NCBI GenBank assembly: GCA_002914805.1
Contig: JXTB01000086.1
Span: 411,807 to 475,806, forward strand
Origin: Parasponia andersonii
Taxonomy: Eukaryota > Streptophyta > Magnoliopsida > Rosales > Cannabaceae
Reading direction: 5' to 3'
Length of the DNA: 64,000 nucleotides
How positions within the stretch are numbered: the first letter of the stretch is position 1; each line of letters starts with the position of its first letter. The translations under genes and the position numbers were made by a program. Below are positions 25,501-37,360 of the stretch, in pieces. The notes under the pieces are model-generated. The model saw only the letters and a list, made by a program, of their open reading frames with translations. It made no database searches and was not told the origin of the DNA.

Positions 25501-27507
25501 ACCTGGTTTTGATTGGCTCAGTTTTTTTCACAGAGTAAAAAAAATTAAAAAAAAAAAGACCTACTTCATTCGGTCTACAGCTGGATACCCGTACCAGGAC
25601 AAGGGGGTAAATTGATGATTAGATTCCATTATTCCTTGTGTTCCTCAGACCCAAATCCTCCAAAGTTAAAAAAAGAAAAGGATTACATGTACTGTACTAC
25701 TTAGACTGATATTAAATTTAAACATGGTTTGGTTAATTTTTATTTTTTTTTTTAAAAGGAGGGGTAATGAACAATCATCTGCTATGCAGGGCATTTGCTA
25801 TTCCATCTTTGATTTGTCTTCATCATTGCCGTACACGCGGCATTTATATTGCAGATTAATAGATGGGAAGGAGGGAGGGGGGGGGGGGGGATATGTATCT
25901 GTATGTGTAAATATTGCTCGCGGAGTTGATTTGTTGATGTGGCTGTGGGGCCCAATCGTTCTGGGTTGGATGGGCAATGATGTCCATGGGGGATGATGGA
26001 GGTTAGGAGCATAATGAGTGTTTCTCAAAAGAAATGAAAGAGAGGTTTAGTTGGCACTGAGAAAAATGAGTGTGTAACAGCAAAGAGAGGTCTGTTAGAA
26101 TAGTTTGCAAATGTGTCAGTAAAAAATTGATAATAAGAACAATAATAATAAAGTATGTCAATAAAGCAAAGCAAGCTAGCAAGCTTGGGCTTGAAGAGAA
26201 GAACCTCCCCAATCTCTTCTGAAAGTTTGTCTTAAAAAAACACAAGAGAGAGAGTATAGTTAAAAAAGAAAAGAAAAAAAAAAAAAAAAGAGAAAAAGTT
26301 AGAGAAATTGAAACAGTAAAGTGTGGAAGGAAAAGAGATTAGGTTCTGTAATAATTTTAGGAACAAGGGCAGTTGGCAGTAGTTAGTCTGTCTTTTAGAG
26401 TCATACATGTCACCTGTTAACTTGAGCAGGTAAGCAAAGTCTCAATCTTTGCATTTTTCTCTCTCTAGAAGTATTGGTTCTGGTCTTTGTGATCTATAAA
26501 AGTTGGAACTTGATGCTTTCTTTGTTGTTTTATCAAGTACCCAATTTCTGAAATTTGTTTTTCCTAGTCGAATTTTTTAGCAAAAGCATTTGATGCTCTC
26601 TGAAGGGTACAATCAAAAGCTCAATTAGGGGGGACTGCTCTATAGACTCTGCCCATTTCAGTTCTTACACAATTCAAGTAGAATTTGATCCTTTTTGGTC
26701 TTTTCCGGGTACCCATTTGAGAATATCTCTAAATGGTTTCTTGCATTACTCCTTTTCTTGGTTATTTGAGTTTGTTGGTTCTTGGTTCTCAACATTATTA
26801 ACAACACAGCAAGTTGTAATGACCTTCAGACTCCAACTAGAGTATCTATTAACCCCATTTTTATGAGTCTATAATATAGTCACTGCTTCAATTGCGTCAT
26901 TTTTTGTAGTTGTAGAGATTCAAACGTTTACGTCAATCACATTGGTTTTTGATTGATTGGAAAGAAGGTATTGAAAATTTTGTTCTTCTCCTCTAACCAA
27001 AAGGGAAAAAGGGAATCTGCTTTCTTTTTGTTACTCTGGTGAGCTGTTACTTAGCTAATGCTGTTGGTTGTCTACTGTATACTTTATGCTCTGAAAGGTT
27101 CACTTTCTTGTCTGTGAGGAGCATTTTCCTTTTTTTCCCCCTCCATGTAGTGGAGTAAGCTTGATCCTAGGGTTTCTGAAAGAAATAAGTAAGTAGCTTG
27201 AGCTGTAGATTTTATGCCTCTTATATAGTATTTATCCTTTCACTTTGAGTCTATTGGATGCTATAGTTGAAGGGCTTCTTTCACTTTAACACCCCATCAG
27301 TTCTATAAAGCTGCCAAGGTTACTTGCTCCTTGTTGATTCCTGCAAGATATCAACTTTAGTCAAAACTCACTTTGCCTTTTGTTTCATATAAAGTTTTCT
27401 CCCTTGTGTATGGTATAACACTGTAACTGTTAACTTGGGATTCCGGTGGTTTTGAGGGGTTTTTACTCTTGAACTTTGCTTTTTGTTTTTTTCTTCCTGT
27501 TCAAGAG
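25501..27507 (+). promoter_or_regulatory. Upstream region and probable 5' leader (with intron) of the bHLH74 gene
   Basis: The DNA before the start codon includes a G-run (25870-25890) and a purine-rich leader-like part at 26240-26340. A good donor, gagcag then gtaagc, at 26430 and an acceptor-like tttttcttcctgttcaag just before agATG suggest a 5' UTR intron of roughly 1.07 kb (about 26430-27505). In that case the first exon is non-coding. The intron is inferred from site quality and from the frame being open only a short way upstream of the ATG. Confidence 0.5.
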
Positions 27508-29956
27508 ATGAGTGGTCAGGAGAATGAGGATGTGGAGTTTCAACATAGAAGTGAGGGTTTTCTTACTTGTCCATCTTCAGGGATGAGCACAAACACCCTG
27601 CCTGAAAAGGCTTCAGGAATGATGATGAGCTCGCTGTCCATGTTTAGACCTTCCAATGGACAAGACCCTTTCTTTGGTTCCGGTTGGGATCCGCTTGTTT
27701 CATTGAGTCAGAGTGAGAATTTGGGAGGTTCTTCTATGGTTTCTCATGGTGAATTTTGCAATCCTCCTTACCCTGTTGTGTTGGAAAATCAGGGAATGAG
27801 TAGCTCCTCCCAACTTGTTCAGTATCCATCTGATTCGAATTTTGTCGAGATGGTGCCAAAGTTTCCGTGCTTTGGAAATGGGGGCTTCACAGAAATGGTT
27901 GGATCTTTTGGCTTGCCTCAGTGTGCTGAGATTGCTAGTACTGGGTGCCCTTCAAATTACACCCTAAACAAGGAGAAAGGCAGTGAGAGGACTTCAACAA
28001 TTGGGGGACAATCTCAAGATGGTTGCCAGAATTCAGATGGTGGCATGGGATCCTCACCGAATGGAAAAAGGAGAAAACGAGCTCCGGATTCGTCTTCTCC
28101 CCTCCGTCCAGATAAGGTAAACCTCACATATACCTTAGGAATATCAATTATGCTTTTAATGATTGAATATCCCTTTGGTTTTTGTACCCAAGAGATTGAA
28201 TTTCTTTGTGACGTTTAATAGAATGCTGAAGGGGAACAACAGAAGGATCTATCTGGGGAGAATTCCGATGTCCGAAAGGAACACGATGAGAAGAAACCAA
28301 AAATGGAAGAAACCACTAGTGGAAATATGCGGAGTAAGCAAACAGGTAAACAGGCTAAGGAGAATTCTAACAGTGGAGATACTGCCAAGGAAAATTACAT
28401 TCATGTGAGAGCCCGGAGGGGGCAGGCTACTAACAGTCATAGCCTTGCAGAAAGGGTGAGTTTTCCTTCAGGACTTAATACTTAAAAATAAATTTTCTAA
28501 TTCATTGGTTAAAGCAATAGAGCTTTCTGATTGTAGGTGAGAAGAGAAAAGATCAGTGAGCGGATGAGATTGCTTCAGGAACTTGTTCCAGGATGCAATA
28601 AGGTAATTAGAAACAAGCAAGCTTCCGAGCGTGGTACTGATCTCTTTTATTGAATGTAAATATCTGAATAATTTGTTTCCATTTCAACATTCAGATTACG
28701 GGAAAAGCGGTAATGCTTGATGAGATCATTAACTATGTACAATCGCTGCAACAGCAGGTTGAGGTATGCTATTCTGCAGTTTAAAATGGAGTCTCATTTG
28801 TTGAAAATGTATACCTTAAGTCTATGCTCTTTCTTTATTTCATAAGATAATAATTGTGGATTTTTTTTTTTTTTTTTTCCCATTCAGTTCAGTTTGCTCC
28901 CTTATCCTTGGAAAGAGTCATTAGAGAGATTTAAACTTAAAAGGGGGAGAAAGGGAAAATTTATCCTTATAGTTTTTATAGAGATTACGATCTTGGATGA
29001 CAGTCTATTCTCTCTGGTCGGGTTGCTCGACCAATGAACAGTTACTCTTAACAACTTTTTGTCTAGTATTTAGTTGTTGCTGCTAGGGAGAAAAATTCCT
29101 GCTAAGTTGCTCACTACACTTCTGATGGATTTAATACTGAATCACAGATCCAGTAAGAGGAAAGGAAAGGAATTTAAAGATCTAAATTAGAAAACTAGAA
29201 AATGTGGGAAACAAACAACTCTTCCAGTCTTCTGTGGTGCATAGTTCCTCTATGTACTAATGGATCTTTTTCTTTTTTGCTGCAGTTCCTGTCAATGAAA
29301 CTCGCTTCTGTAAATCCAGAACTGAACATTGATATAGAACGGATTCTGTCCAAAGATGCAAGCCAGGTTAGTCTAGTATGACTTGTTAATTAAGCGTTGA
29401 AGCTAACAGCAAATGTTTGGTCATATAACTTAAACTTCAATCCAACTCTTCGTCCTCTGTTTAGATTCTTAACTCAAACTTCAATCCAACTCTTCGTCCT
29501 CTGTTTAGATTCTTAACTCAAGAGGGGGCAATGGAGCTATCTTTGGACTTGGCCCCGGAATCGGCTCTTCTCAACATTACCCGCCTGGGATTTTTCAGGG
29601 AACCATGCCAAGTTTACCGAGTACAGCTCCACAGTTTGCTTCTTTGCCTCAGGCAAGTTTAGCATCTTATCTTCAATTTATGCTTAATATAGTTAGTTCC
29701 TGTTTTGGCAATAACGTTGGCAAAACACCTGTATTTGCTTGCAGACTGTCCTAGAAAATGAGCTCCAAGGTCTTTTCCATATGGGATTTGATTCTACCAC
29801 GGCTATTGACAACATAGGACCAAATGGTAACTATTTTCTCTTCATTTTTCTTAACTAATAACTCGAAAGGTTTTCTTTCTTTTTCTTTTTGTTTTTTTAA
29901 TGACTTAATCGAAAGCAATTTTTTGTTCACCAGGGCATTTGAAATCAGAGCTATAG
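27508..29956 (+). CDS. bHLH74: bHLH transcription factor, bHLH74-like (CIB-type clade)
   Basis: This is a nuclear DNA-binding factor expected to bind G/E-box sites as a dimer. Relatives include the cryptochrome-interacting CIB proteins. Coding exons are 27508-28116, 28222-28455, 28537-28602, 28695-28763, 29286-29366, 29509-29652, 29745-29826 and 29934-29956, giving 435 aa. The N-terminal half is Ser/Gly-rich with a QDPFFGSGWDPLVS motif, then a basic GKRRKRAPDSSS stretch near 193-199. The bHLH runs from about 272 to 326: NSHSLAERVRREKISERM, then LLQELVPGCNKITGKAVML and EIINYVQSLQQQVEFLSMKL. The H-E-R triad of G-box binders is at 276, 280 and 284. The C-terminus (LENELQGLFHMGF, ending GHLKSEL) matches bHLH74. 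The start at 27508 is preferred because the upstream in-frame residues look like intron sequence. The intron at 29653 uses a GC donor, and the exon 6 acceptor is duplicated. Confidence 0.92.
29432..29519 (+). repeat. Exact 44-bp tandem duplication spanning the exon 6 acceptor of bHLH74
   Basis: Units 29432-29475 and 29476-29519 are identical. Each contains a polypyrimidine stretch (cttcgtcctctgtttag) and the first codons of exon 6, so there are two acceptors, with AG ending at 29464 and 29508. Only the downstream one keeps the frame that leads to the conserved C-terminus. Because 44 is not a multiple of three, use of the upstream acceptor shifts the frame and meets a stop soon after the next junction. 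Confidence 0.95.
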
Positions 29957-32900
29957 TTCTGGAGATATTAATTTTCCAGTTGACTTGATTTGACTCAATC
30001 AGGGAGAAAACCAAAAAAGATTCAGTTGTATAGGTGTTGCAGTTCCTAACTAGTTCTTCTAATTTTTAGCAGAAGAAGATGACATTTTGGAAGTTAAGAA
30101 TCTTGTATATTTTTTGAGACAAACAAAGTTAGACATTGATTGGTGAGAATGATTTGTTTTTATAAAATGATCTTTGTAGATTTGTCCATGTATTGAATTT
30201 TGAAGCTTTGTGGAGGGTTTTGGGGAAGCTGTGATGAAAAATGATTTTGTAGAGTGCATCAATTCAGTTCAAGGAAAAAACAGTTAAAATTAAAGAGGAT
30301 ATAGACTAATAATTTATTTTGATTTTGCGTACAAAGTACGACCGAAGTCAAGCATAGAAAACAAAAAGCTCAATATTTAAGGGTGCACGAAGTTGTCTGA
30401 TTAGTTATTATATTTTCCTCCGTTTTCTTTTTCGTTTTTTTCAAAAAAAAATTTCATTATTTCCTTGGTCATTTTCTGCTGCTGCTGCTTCTTCTTTTTT
30501 ATTATTTATTTTCCCCCGGAGTTTTATGAAGCAGCTTCTGTGGGCAATTTTGATTATCGGCCAAAATAACATCTCTTGCCATACGAACTTGCTTTTCGAG
30601 TGATCCATTCTTTCTATTACTGAACTTTTCAACATGTCACATCAAGCTGGTTAGCATTTTTGTCACCCTAAATAAAACAGCAAGTAGGGAAATGCAAGTT
30701 CTTAATCCCCATTCAAAAAATACATATATTATTACTAAAGAATCTTAATGGACGTGATGGATCTGGAAAATATTTTATCTTTATCTTTGAAATTATTCTC
30801 ACACTTCTATTAGACTATTTCTCTATTATTCTTCCCATGAAATTCTTATTAGAAAGAGTAATTATAGTAAATGTCTCGTCATTACACTTCATTTTAGTAA
30901 AATGTCTGCTTCTTTCCCTTCTTTTTGTAGGTAAATAGCCAAATATGTTTTTTTTCTTTTAACATCAGATATATCAAATTGTAATACATACCAAGGCTAT
31001 GTTTTGTTGCCGAGGCAAACTAAGGAGGATGGAGAGTTTAGGAAAAAGAAAGAACTCCTAAGTTATATAAGTTATGCAGTAGAAAGAATGGATAATAGGA
31101 AATGCTATGTTTTGTATTAAGATGTTGTATTAAAATGCTAATTTTGAAAAATATCATTTAAAAAATTTACTTAGAAAAATACAACTTGTAAATATATCAC
31201 TTTTTAAAATATATTTGCGAAAAAACCACTTTTTAGATATAAATTTAGAAAAGTATTATTTTTAAAAATTATTTAGAAAAATACCACTTTTGAAAGGGAT
31301 AATGTGAGAGAGAAATTAAGAATAGAAAAACTGAGGAGAGTTAGTACTGTACAATACTACGTTAAAGTTGAAATTATATAATACATTATAATACTAACCT
31401 ATTTATTCTTATTAAATAATACTCTCTGTATTATATTAAATTTGATTTCATATTAAATAATACAATACAGAGTTCTTATACAGTATACCAAATATGGCCG
31501 AAAAGTATTTGTTTCTAAAATACTATATTATTCATTTTAATACTCTTAAGTGAAAGAGTTTGTTTGTGGGTATTTCATTAGCAAATGACTAGTCTCACGT
31601 CCGCATCAAACACAATTCTTTAAAAATCCTATTAATGGATAAATTCACTAATTCCGTATTCTCTATTTTCACCTTTTTTATTTCTCCTTTCCCCTTTCGG
31701 TTTCTCTTCTATCAAACAATTGAGTATAATTCTCTATACTCCTTTTGCTCGCCTCTCTTTATCCTTCTAAAAATTCATCTTACTAAACAAACTATAAGAA
31801 AAACTACAGTGGGTAACCTTTTTTAATAGTTCATTTTAATAAATATCTTTTTTTTTTTTTAAATTACTAAATGGCAGAGTATATATATTTTTTATATGAT
31901 ATATCTAGTTATATACAAACTTTAGTTTATGTACTTCGTATATTAGTTATATCAGGTATATTATATTTTACGCTTAGTATATTCACTGATATACTGACCG
32001 TAGCATTTGAAAAAAAATAATAAAAAAATTATTTACTTAAAATAGGTCCAATTTTGTCATTTTACTATAAGTCCCGTATACTAAAGTACAATTATTAGAA
32101 AAAATAAAAAATAGTCATTTGCCCTCACACTTTTGCTCCTGGTATGAATTTATCCCTCACTTGTGATTTTGAACTCAATTATTCATTGAAGTAAAATTGT
32201 AATTCTTTTGTCCCTAATACTAACACTGAAAAATGGTTAATAGGTAAGGCCTGAATTACGGTCAACAGTTAAAAAGTTCAAATCATTTTGACCGAAAAAC
32301 TTGATCTACGTGATGTATGAGATGCGTTCTTTTCTTGTAGTTCTAGTATAATTGATGGTGCTCATTTTAGATATGAGATTATGTACTTTTTTTGGGAGAG
32401 AATATTTCATAACACCTACCAATGAATAAAAACAAAAATTGCAATTTTATGACTTTTTTTTAAATTTGTTGTCATTTTAACCACGTAAAAAATTATTTTA
32501 CCTCTCTTTCATTTATTTAACTATAACATATAGCAATTTGTAACTGAAGAACAAAGAAAAATAGTAAAAGCATTTATTTAACTATTTGAAAGGTTAGAAA
32601 ACCATTTAGCCCCTTACTCATTGACGATCTTCCAACAATGTTGGAGGGGTGAAATATGAATTATTTTGCCATTTACTGGGCAATTAAGTACGAAGTCAAA
32701 AATGGGGCCCTTCTAACCAAGAGCAAAGGTTGGTGAGGGCAAAATGACTAATTCATCAGTACTAAATCCACTTAATTATAGTGTTACAACGGATTACATC
32801 AAATAATATACTGAATTCACCCTAAATACTAAATATATCAATTTTTATACGCTCAGTTAAGTTACCGAATAAAACTAACTAGATATACTAGTTAATCAGG

Positions 32901-34918
32901 TTATATACAAATATATCAACTCATATATTCAGCTATTTAGCTATTAAAACTAAAAATTGAGCTTCTATTTTAATCTAAATCGGCCATTTTGCTTAAAAAA
33001 GCCGCATTTTCAGAAACTCAGGGCCTAGTTTCTTTTACTGGGCCAAAATTGTTGCAGCCCATCCAAAAGGCCCAGCAAGTCTTTCTTCTTACTTCCTACC
33101 TCTTCCTTCCATGGAGCCGGCATGAGTGAGGAGTTACATCACATGCTTACATTTGCTTGCTTTCAGAACCTTAGGCTCAATATCCAATCCAAATGGACTA
33201 ATTATAACTAGATTATATTCAATGAAGGTTTTTAAAAATCGTTGAATTGGTTAAAATGGACGGATTAAATTGTAAAATATCCAATTAAAAGCAAACCAAT
33301 CCAATTCTATACTTAAAATAACTAAAACTATTACGTTTATACATGTACATGTGTGTTCCCTAAGATGTAAAATTTATATCTTCATGCAATTTTTTTTAGG
33401 AATTACACTTAGTAAACTAGAAAATTATCAACCCTACATTACGTTTTTCCTTTTTTTTTTTTTTTTTTGGGTAAAAGAAAGGTATTCTTTGTATGCTGTT
33501 GAACTTAGAAAGCCTAATATATTGGTGGAGAGGTTTCGAAAATAAGTGAATAACATTTCCTAAAAGTCATTTGTGAAGTAGCAGTTGAATTAAATATTGT
33601 TCAAAGAATGAAATATATCCATTTTAAACCAAAACCATCCTTCGCATTATGACTTAGAAAGTGTGAAAGAATGAGGGAAAGAGAGCAAAAATAGAAGTCC
33701 ATCAATACAAACTGCCAGAAAATTTAAGCCGAAGATTAGAACTCAAGCCCAGGAAATGACTATCAGCCTAATTTCCTCAATATTGATAGTTAGCCTATTT
33801 AGGCTATTTTTATTTAAATTGGTTAAAATAAAAATCCAAAGAATCTAAATATTTAAAAAAAATCGAAAGAAGAAAAGTTCTTTTTTCATAACAAATAGCT
33901 TATTTTCTTTTTAATTGATTTTAATACATGGCCTTTTTTCATCTATCTGCTAAATGGCCATGGTTTTTGTTTTTGTTTTTTTTTTTTCAATTGCTTTGCT
34001 AAATGATCATTTATCAGTATATTAGTTTTTTTTTTTTTGAAAAAAAACATTGATTATATTTGATATGCTATATAACGAAACTGATATACCCAATTATTTG
34101 TTATAGTGTTTGAATAAATTACATTTACTCTTTCCAAAAAGAATTTACATTTACTGTTCAGTTATTTTGCTGGAAACCCGAAAAACTAATTATAAAGAAA
34201 ATCAAAAGTCAATAGCACCAATTTTGAAGCCCAAACCAATTAAACAAAACGAATATAATATAATAATTGAAGTCAACAGGTGAAACCCCCCTTTGCCATC
34301 AAAAATCCTCTAAAAAAGACTTCACCAGTTAATCTATTGTTTCTTGGAGAAGACAGTAGTTTCATGGTAAATTACATTTTCACCGAACGTTTTTGGAGTA
34401 GAACAACCAAGGAATGTGTTTTTATTTCAGGCGCCATATTAGAAAAAGGAATTAACAGCTATTAATATAGTGGTCCAAAAGCATAACCAAGTCTTCAATG
34501 GACCACAACCCTTTTCAATTATTAGCAATTTAGCACCCAAAATACAATTAAAGAGAAAAAACCTAACTAGCATTCAAGATGGTCATTAATAATGCAAAAA
34601 AAGAGTCGCCCTTCTTTCATGGATGGATCTCCATCACCATGGAACTTTATTGTAATGGACTAGTCAGTAGTCCCTGCTGTGTTAAAGCCATTGTAACACA
34701 TGTCCCTACTTAAAATAAGTATCTTTTCAGAAAATTGGCTTTTAGAAACTGACCCAAACTAAAATAGGAACTAGCTTTTTTGAATACATGACAACTCTGC
34801 CGTTTCAATAAAAGAACCCTCTGTCTTATTAATTAGATGTAAAAACCACATTTCTTTCTCCATTGGATTTATTTTTCCCAAAAGATTAAAAAAAAAATTA
34901 ATCATTTTACCCACTAAC
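29957..34918. other. bHLH74 3' flank and AT-rich intergenic DNA
   Basis: The first 300 or so bases are the likely 3' UTR. Beyond that no coding motif was recognised on either strand. The interval 31130-31500 has repeated phrases of the type aaaaataccactttt, and 31860-32000 is rich in atatactgat-like strings, suggesting degraded AT-rich repeats. A poly-T run lies at about 33450-33468. Confidence 0.4.
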
Positions 34919-36167
34919 ATTTGTCATTGGTATAAATTACTTCTTTTATTTTTTATTTTATATTCAAGTGTCATCTAGATGAAAAATTTGTTCTTTTTTT
35001 GTCCTTTTCACTTTTAAATTAATATTTGAGTGCTCATTATAATAATAAAGTTGTTTTTTTTTACCATTTATTTTTGAATTAGTATTCAAATACTCTCTAA
35101 AATAATAAAATTATTATTTTTTTTACTCCATCACTCTAACACCGTTAAAAAATTATTAATGGATAATAGTCAAATGATCATTTTATTTTTTAAATAGTTA
35201 ATAAATATCTTATATTATTTTTTTATATTAGACATTTTCAAATAACTAGTTTTTATGATTAAATTAATAAAATAAATGAAAAAAAAATAAAATATTTTAA
35301 TAGTTATATATGTATATATAAAATAAAAAATAGACAAAATATAGCACTTTTTGCATTAGTTTATTAGTGTCAAATATTTTTAGAAGTTATGTAAAAACAA
35401 AAACTGCATAATTTCATATTCGAAAGATTTTTTGGAAAATAAAATGATTATTTACAGTCTTTTTTAATATATTTTAATGAATTTTCTCTCTTAATTTTCA
35501 TGAAAAATAGTCATTTCATTTCATGAAATTATGAAAATAAGAGAGTAAATAGTCATTTCATGAATTTGTCCTCTTATTTCATTTCATGAATGATAAAAAT
35601 GAAATAACTATTTTTCATGAGAAATAAGAGGGCAAACAATTACTTCATTTTTTAGAAAGTGTTTCAGATATAAAAATATGTAATTTTTTTTTATATAACT
35701 TTTAAAATATTTTGACACAAATGAATTAATGTAAAAATTACTTTATTTTGTCTATATTTTATTTTATATATACATATATAACCATTAAAAACTATTTTTC
35801 TTTTACATCTTTTTGTTTATTTTATTTATTTAATCATAAAAATTAGTTATTTAGAAATGTCTAATATAAAAAAATAGTAAAAGATATTTACTAGTTATTT
35901 AAAAAGTAAAAAGATTATTTATCTATTATCTATTAATAATTTTCTAACGGTTTTAGAGTTAAGAGATAAAAGAATTAACAATTTTACAATTTTAAGGGAT
36001 ATTTGAATATTAAGTCAAAATGAGGTCAAAAAAAGAATAATTGTGTTAAAGGACACTTAAATATTAAGTTAAAAATTATAAGGTAGAAGAAGAATATATT
36101 TGTTATATAAAGGACACTTGAATATAGACGCAAAAATAAACAGATGAAATTCATACTTATGGCAAAC
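34919..36167. repeat. Giant AT-rich inverted repeat (foldback) of about 1.25 kb, almost no loop
   Basis: The two halves, about 34919-35540 and 35545-36167, are reverse complements with moderate divergence. Landmark pairs are tatattcaagtgtc near 34961 with gacacttgaatata near 36113, ttatattagacattt near 35223 with aaatgtctaatataa near 35855, tatatatgtatatataaaat near 35305 with its complement near 35760, and catgaaaaatagtcattt near 35498 with its partner near 35612. The ends read tttgtcattggtataa and ttcatacttatggcaaac, a weak inverted terminal match. There is no coding capacity. It is most like a non-autonomous foldback or Mutator-type element with very long terminal inverted repeats. No clear target duplication was found. 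Confidence 0.8.
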
Positions 36168-37360
36168 AAAGAAGTAATTTCTTTTTTTAAAAAAATAAAA
36201 ACTGAATTTCATTTTTCAGAAAAATGATTTAAAAAAAAAAAAAAAAAACTGCAGTGCCCTCGTGCTTCCCTTCCAGAGGACTTGGTGACGTAAGATGCGA
36301 TAGGAAAGCGCTTATCATGAGTAATATGTGGCCCACTTCTTTGTAATTGCTGTTTGTGGATAATATTTCTTTGGGCAAAATCATTTTTTAAAAATAAATA
36401 AATATGTAAAAATAAATAGCGATTTCAAAGGCAGAAAAGAAGATAAAATTAACTGGATTTATGACCAACACTCGCGCGTGCCCCAAATACAGTTTTTTTT
36501 TTTTTTTTTTTCCAGCGTTATCCTTCATTCTAACTGTAGTAGGATATTAGATAGACGAAGGATAATGTAACAAATATTTAACTTCATCTTAAAATATCAT
36601 TAAACCCTATATCAGGATAAAAAAAGATGAACCTCTCAATTACACAGGTCATAATTCAAATCTCTAGTTGAAACGAAGATTAAAAAGTAAAAAGAGTAAA
36701 TTAATCTTAAATAGTTAAACCGAATTTTTGAATGAACCAAATTGATAAAATATACAACTTGCTTCCTTTACACTAAAATAGACATGATTTGATTTCACTT
36801 CTGAACATCCGGGAACAACCACGCCAGCAGGGAGCAAAACCCCATACTCAGACATTTGCATATAAATACAAAAGAAAATGAAAAAAAAAAATCACACTTA
36901 CAAAAGAGCAATCAAGGGATCAAAGAGAAGCTAAAATCTAGTCTTCAAAATGAAGAGTAACTAAAAATTTCCCTGTTTACTGTTTGAACGACAATTTTTC
37001 TTACAAAAGAATTTATCCAAAAACAAAAGAATGAAAGCAAAGATAAAAAAGGGAAAAAAAAAAAAGTGATGCCTGAGAAATAAATAGTGAAGAAAAATCA
37101 CCATTTTCTAGACTCCTTTTTTCCGTTGTTCATATTTGACACAACCTTTTCTTTTGTTTTACCCAGTTTTGGGTCGAGAACAGATCAAAGTGTGGGGGGG
37201 TAGAGAGGCCAGCAAGAAAGAGAGAGAGCTTCTCAAATCTCCCTCTTGGCTCTTCTGTTCTGAGTCAATGGTACCTACGTTAAGCACTTTGACCACCCAT
37301 GATTTGTATTATCATCCAATACATATTTCTACTTAAAAGAGGGCATAATTCATGTTATGT
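36168..37360. other. Downstream flank of CSLC12, including its probable 3' UTR
   Basis: No gene was recognised. The part next to the stop codon (37100-37360) is the likely 3' UTR of the - strand CSLC gene. A short GC-richer patch lies at about 36250-36350. A poly-T tract lies at about 36492-36511. Confidence 0.4.
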
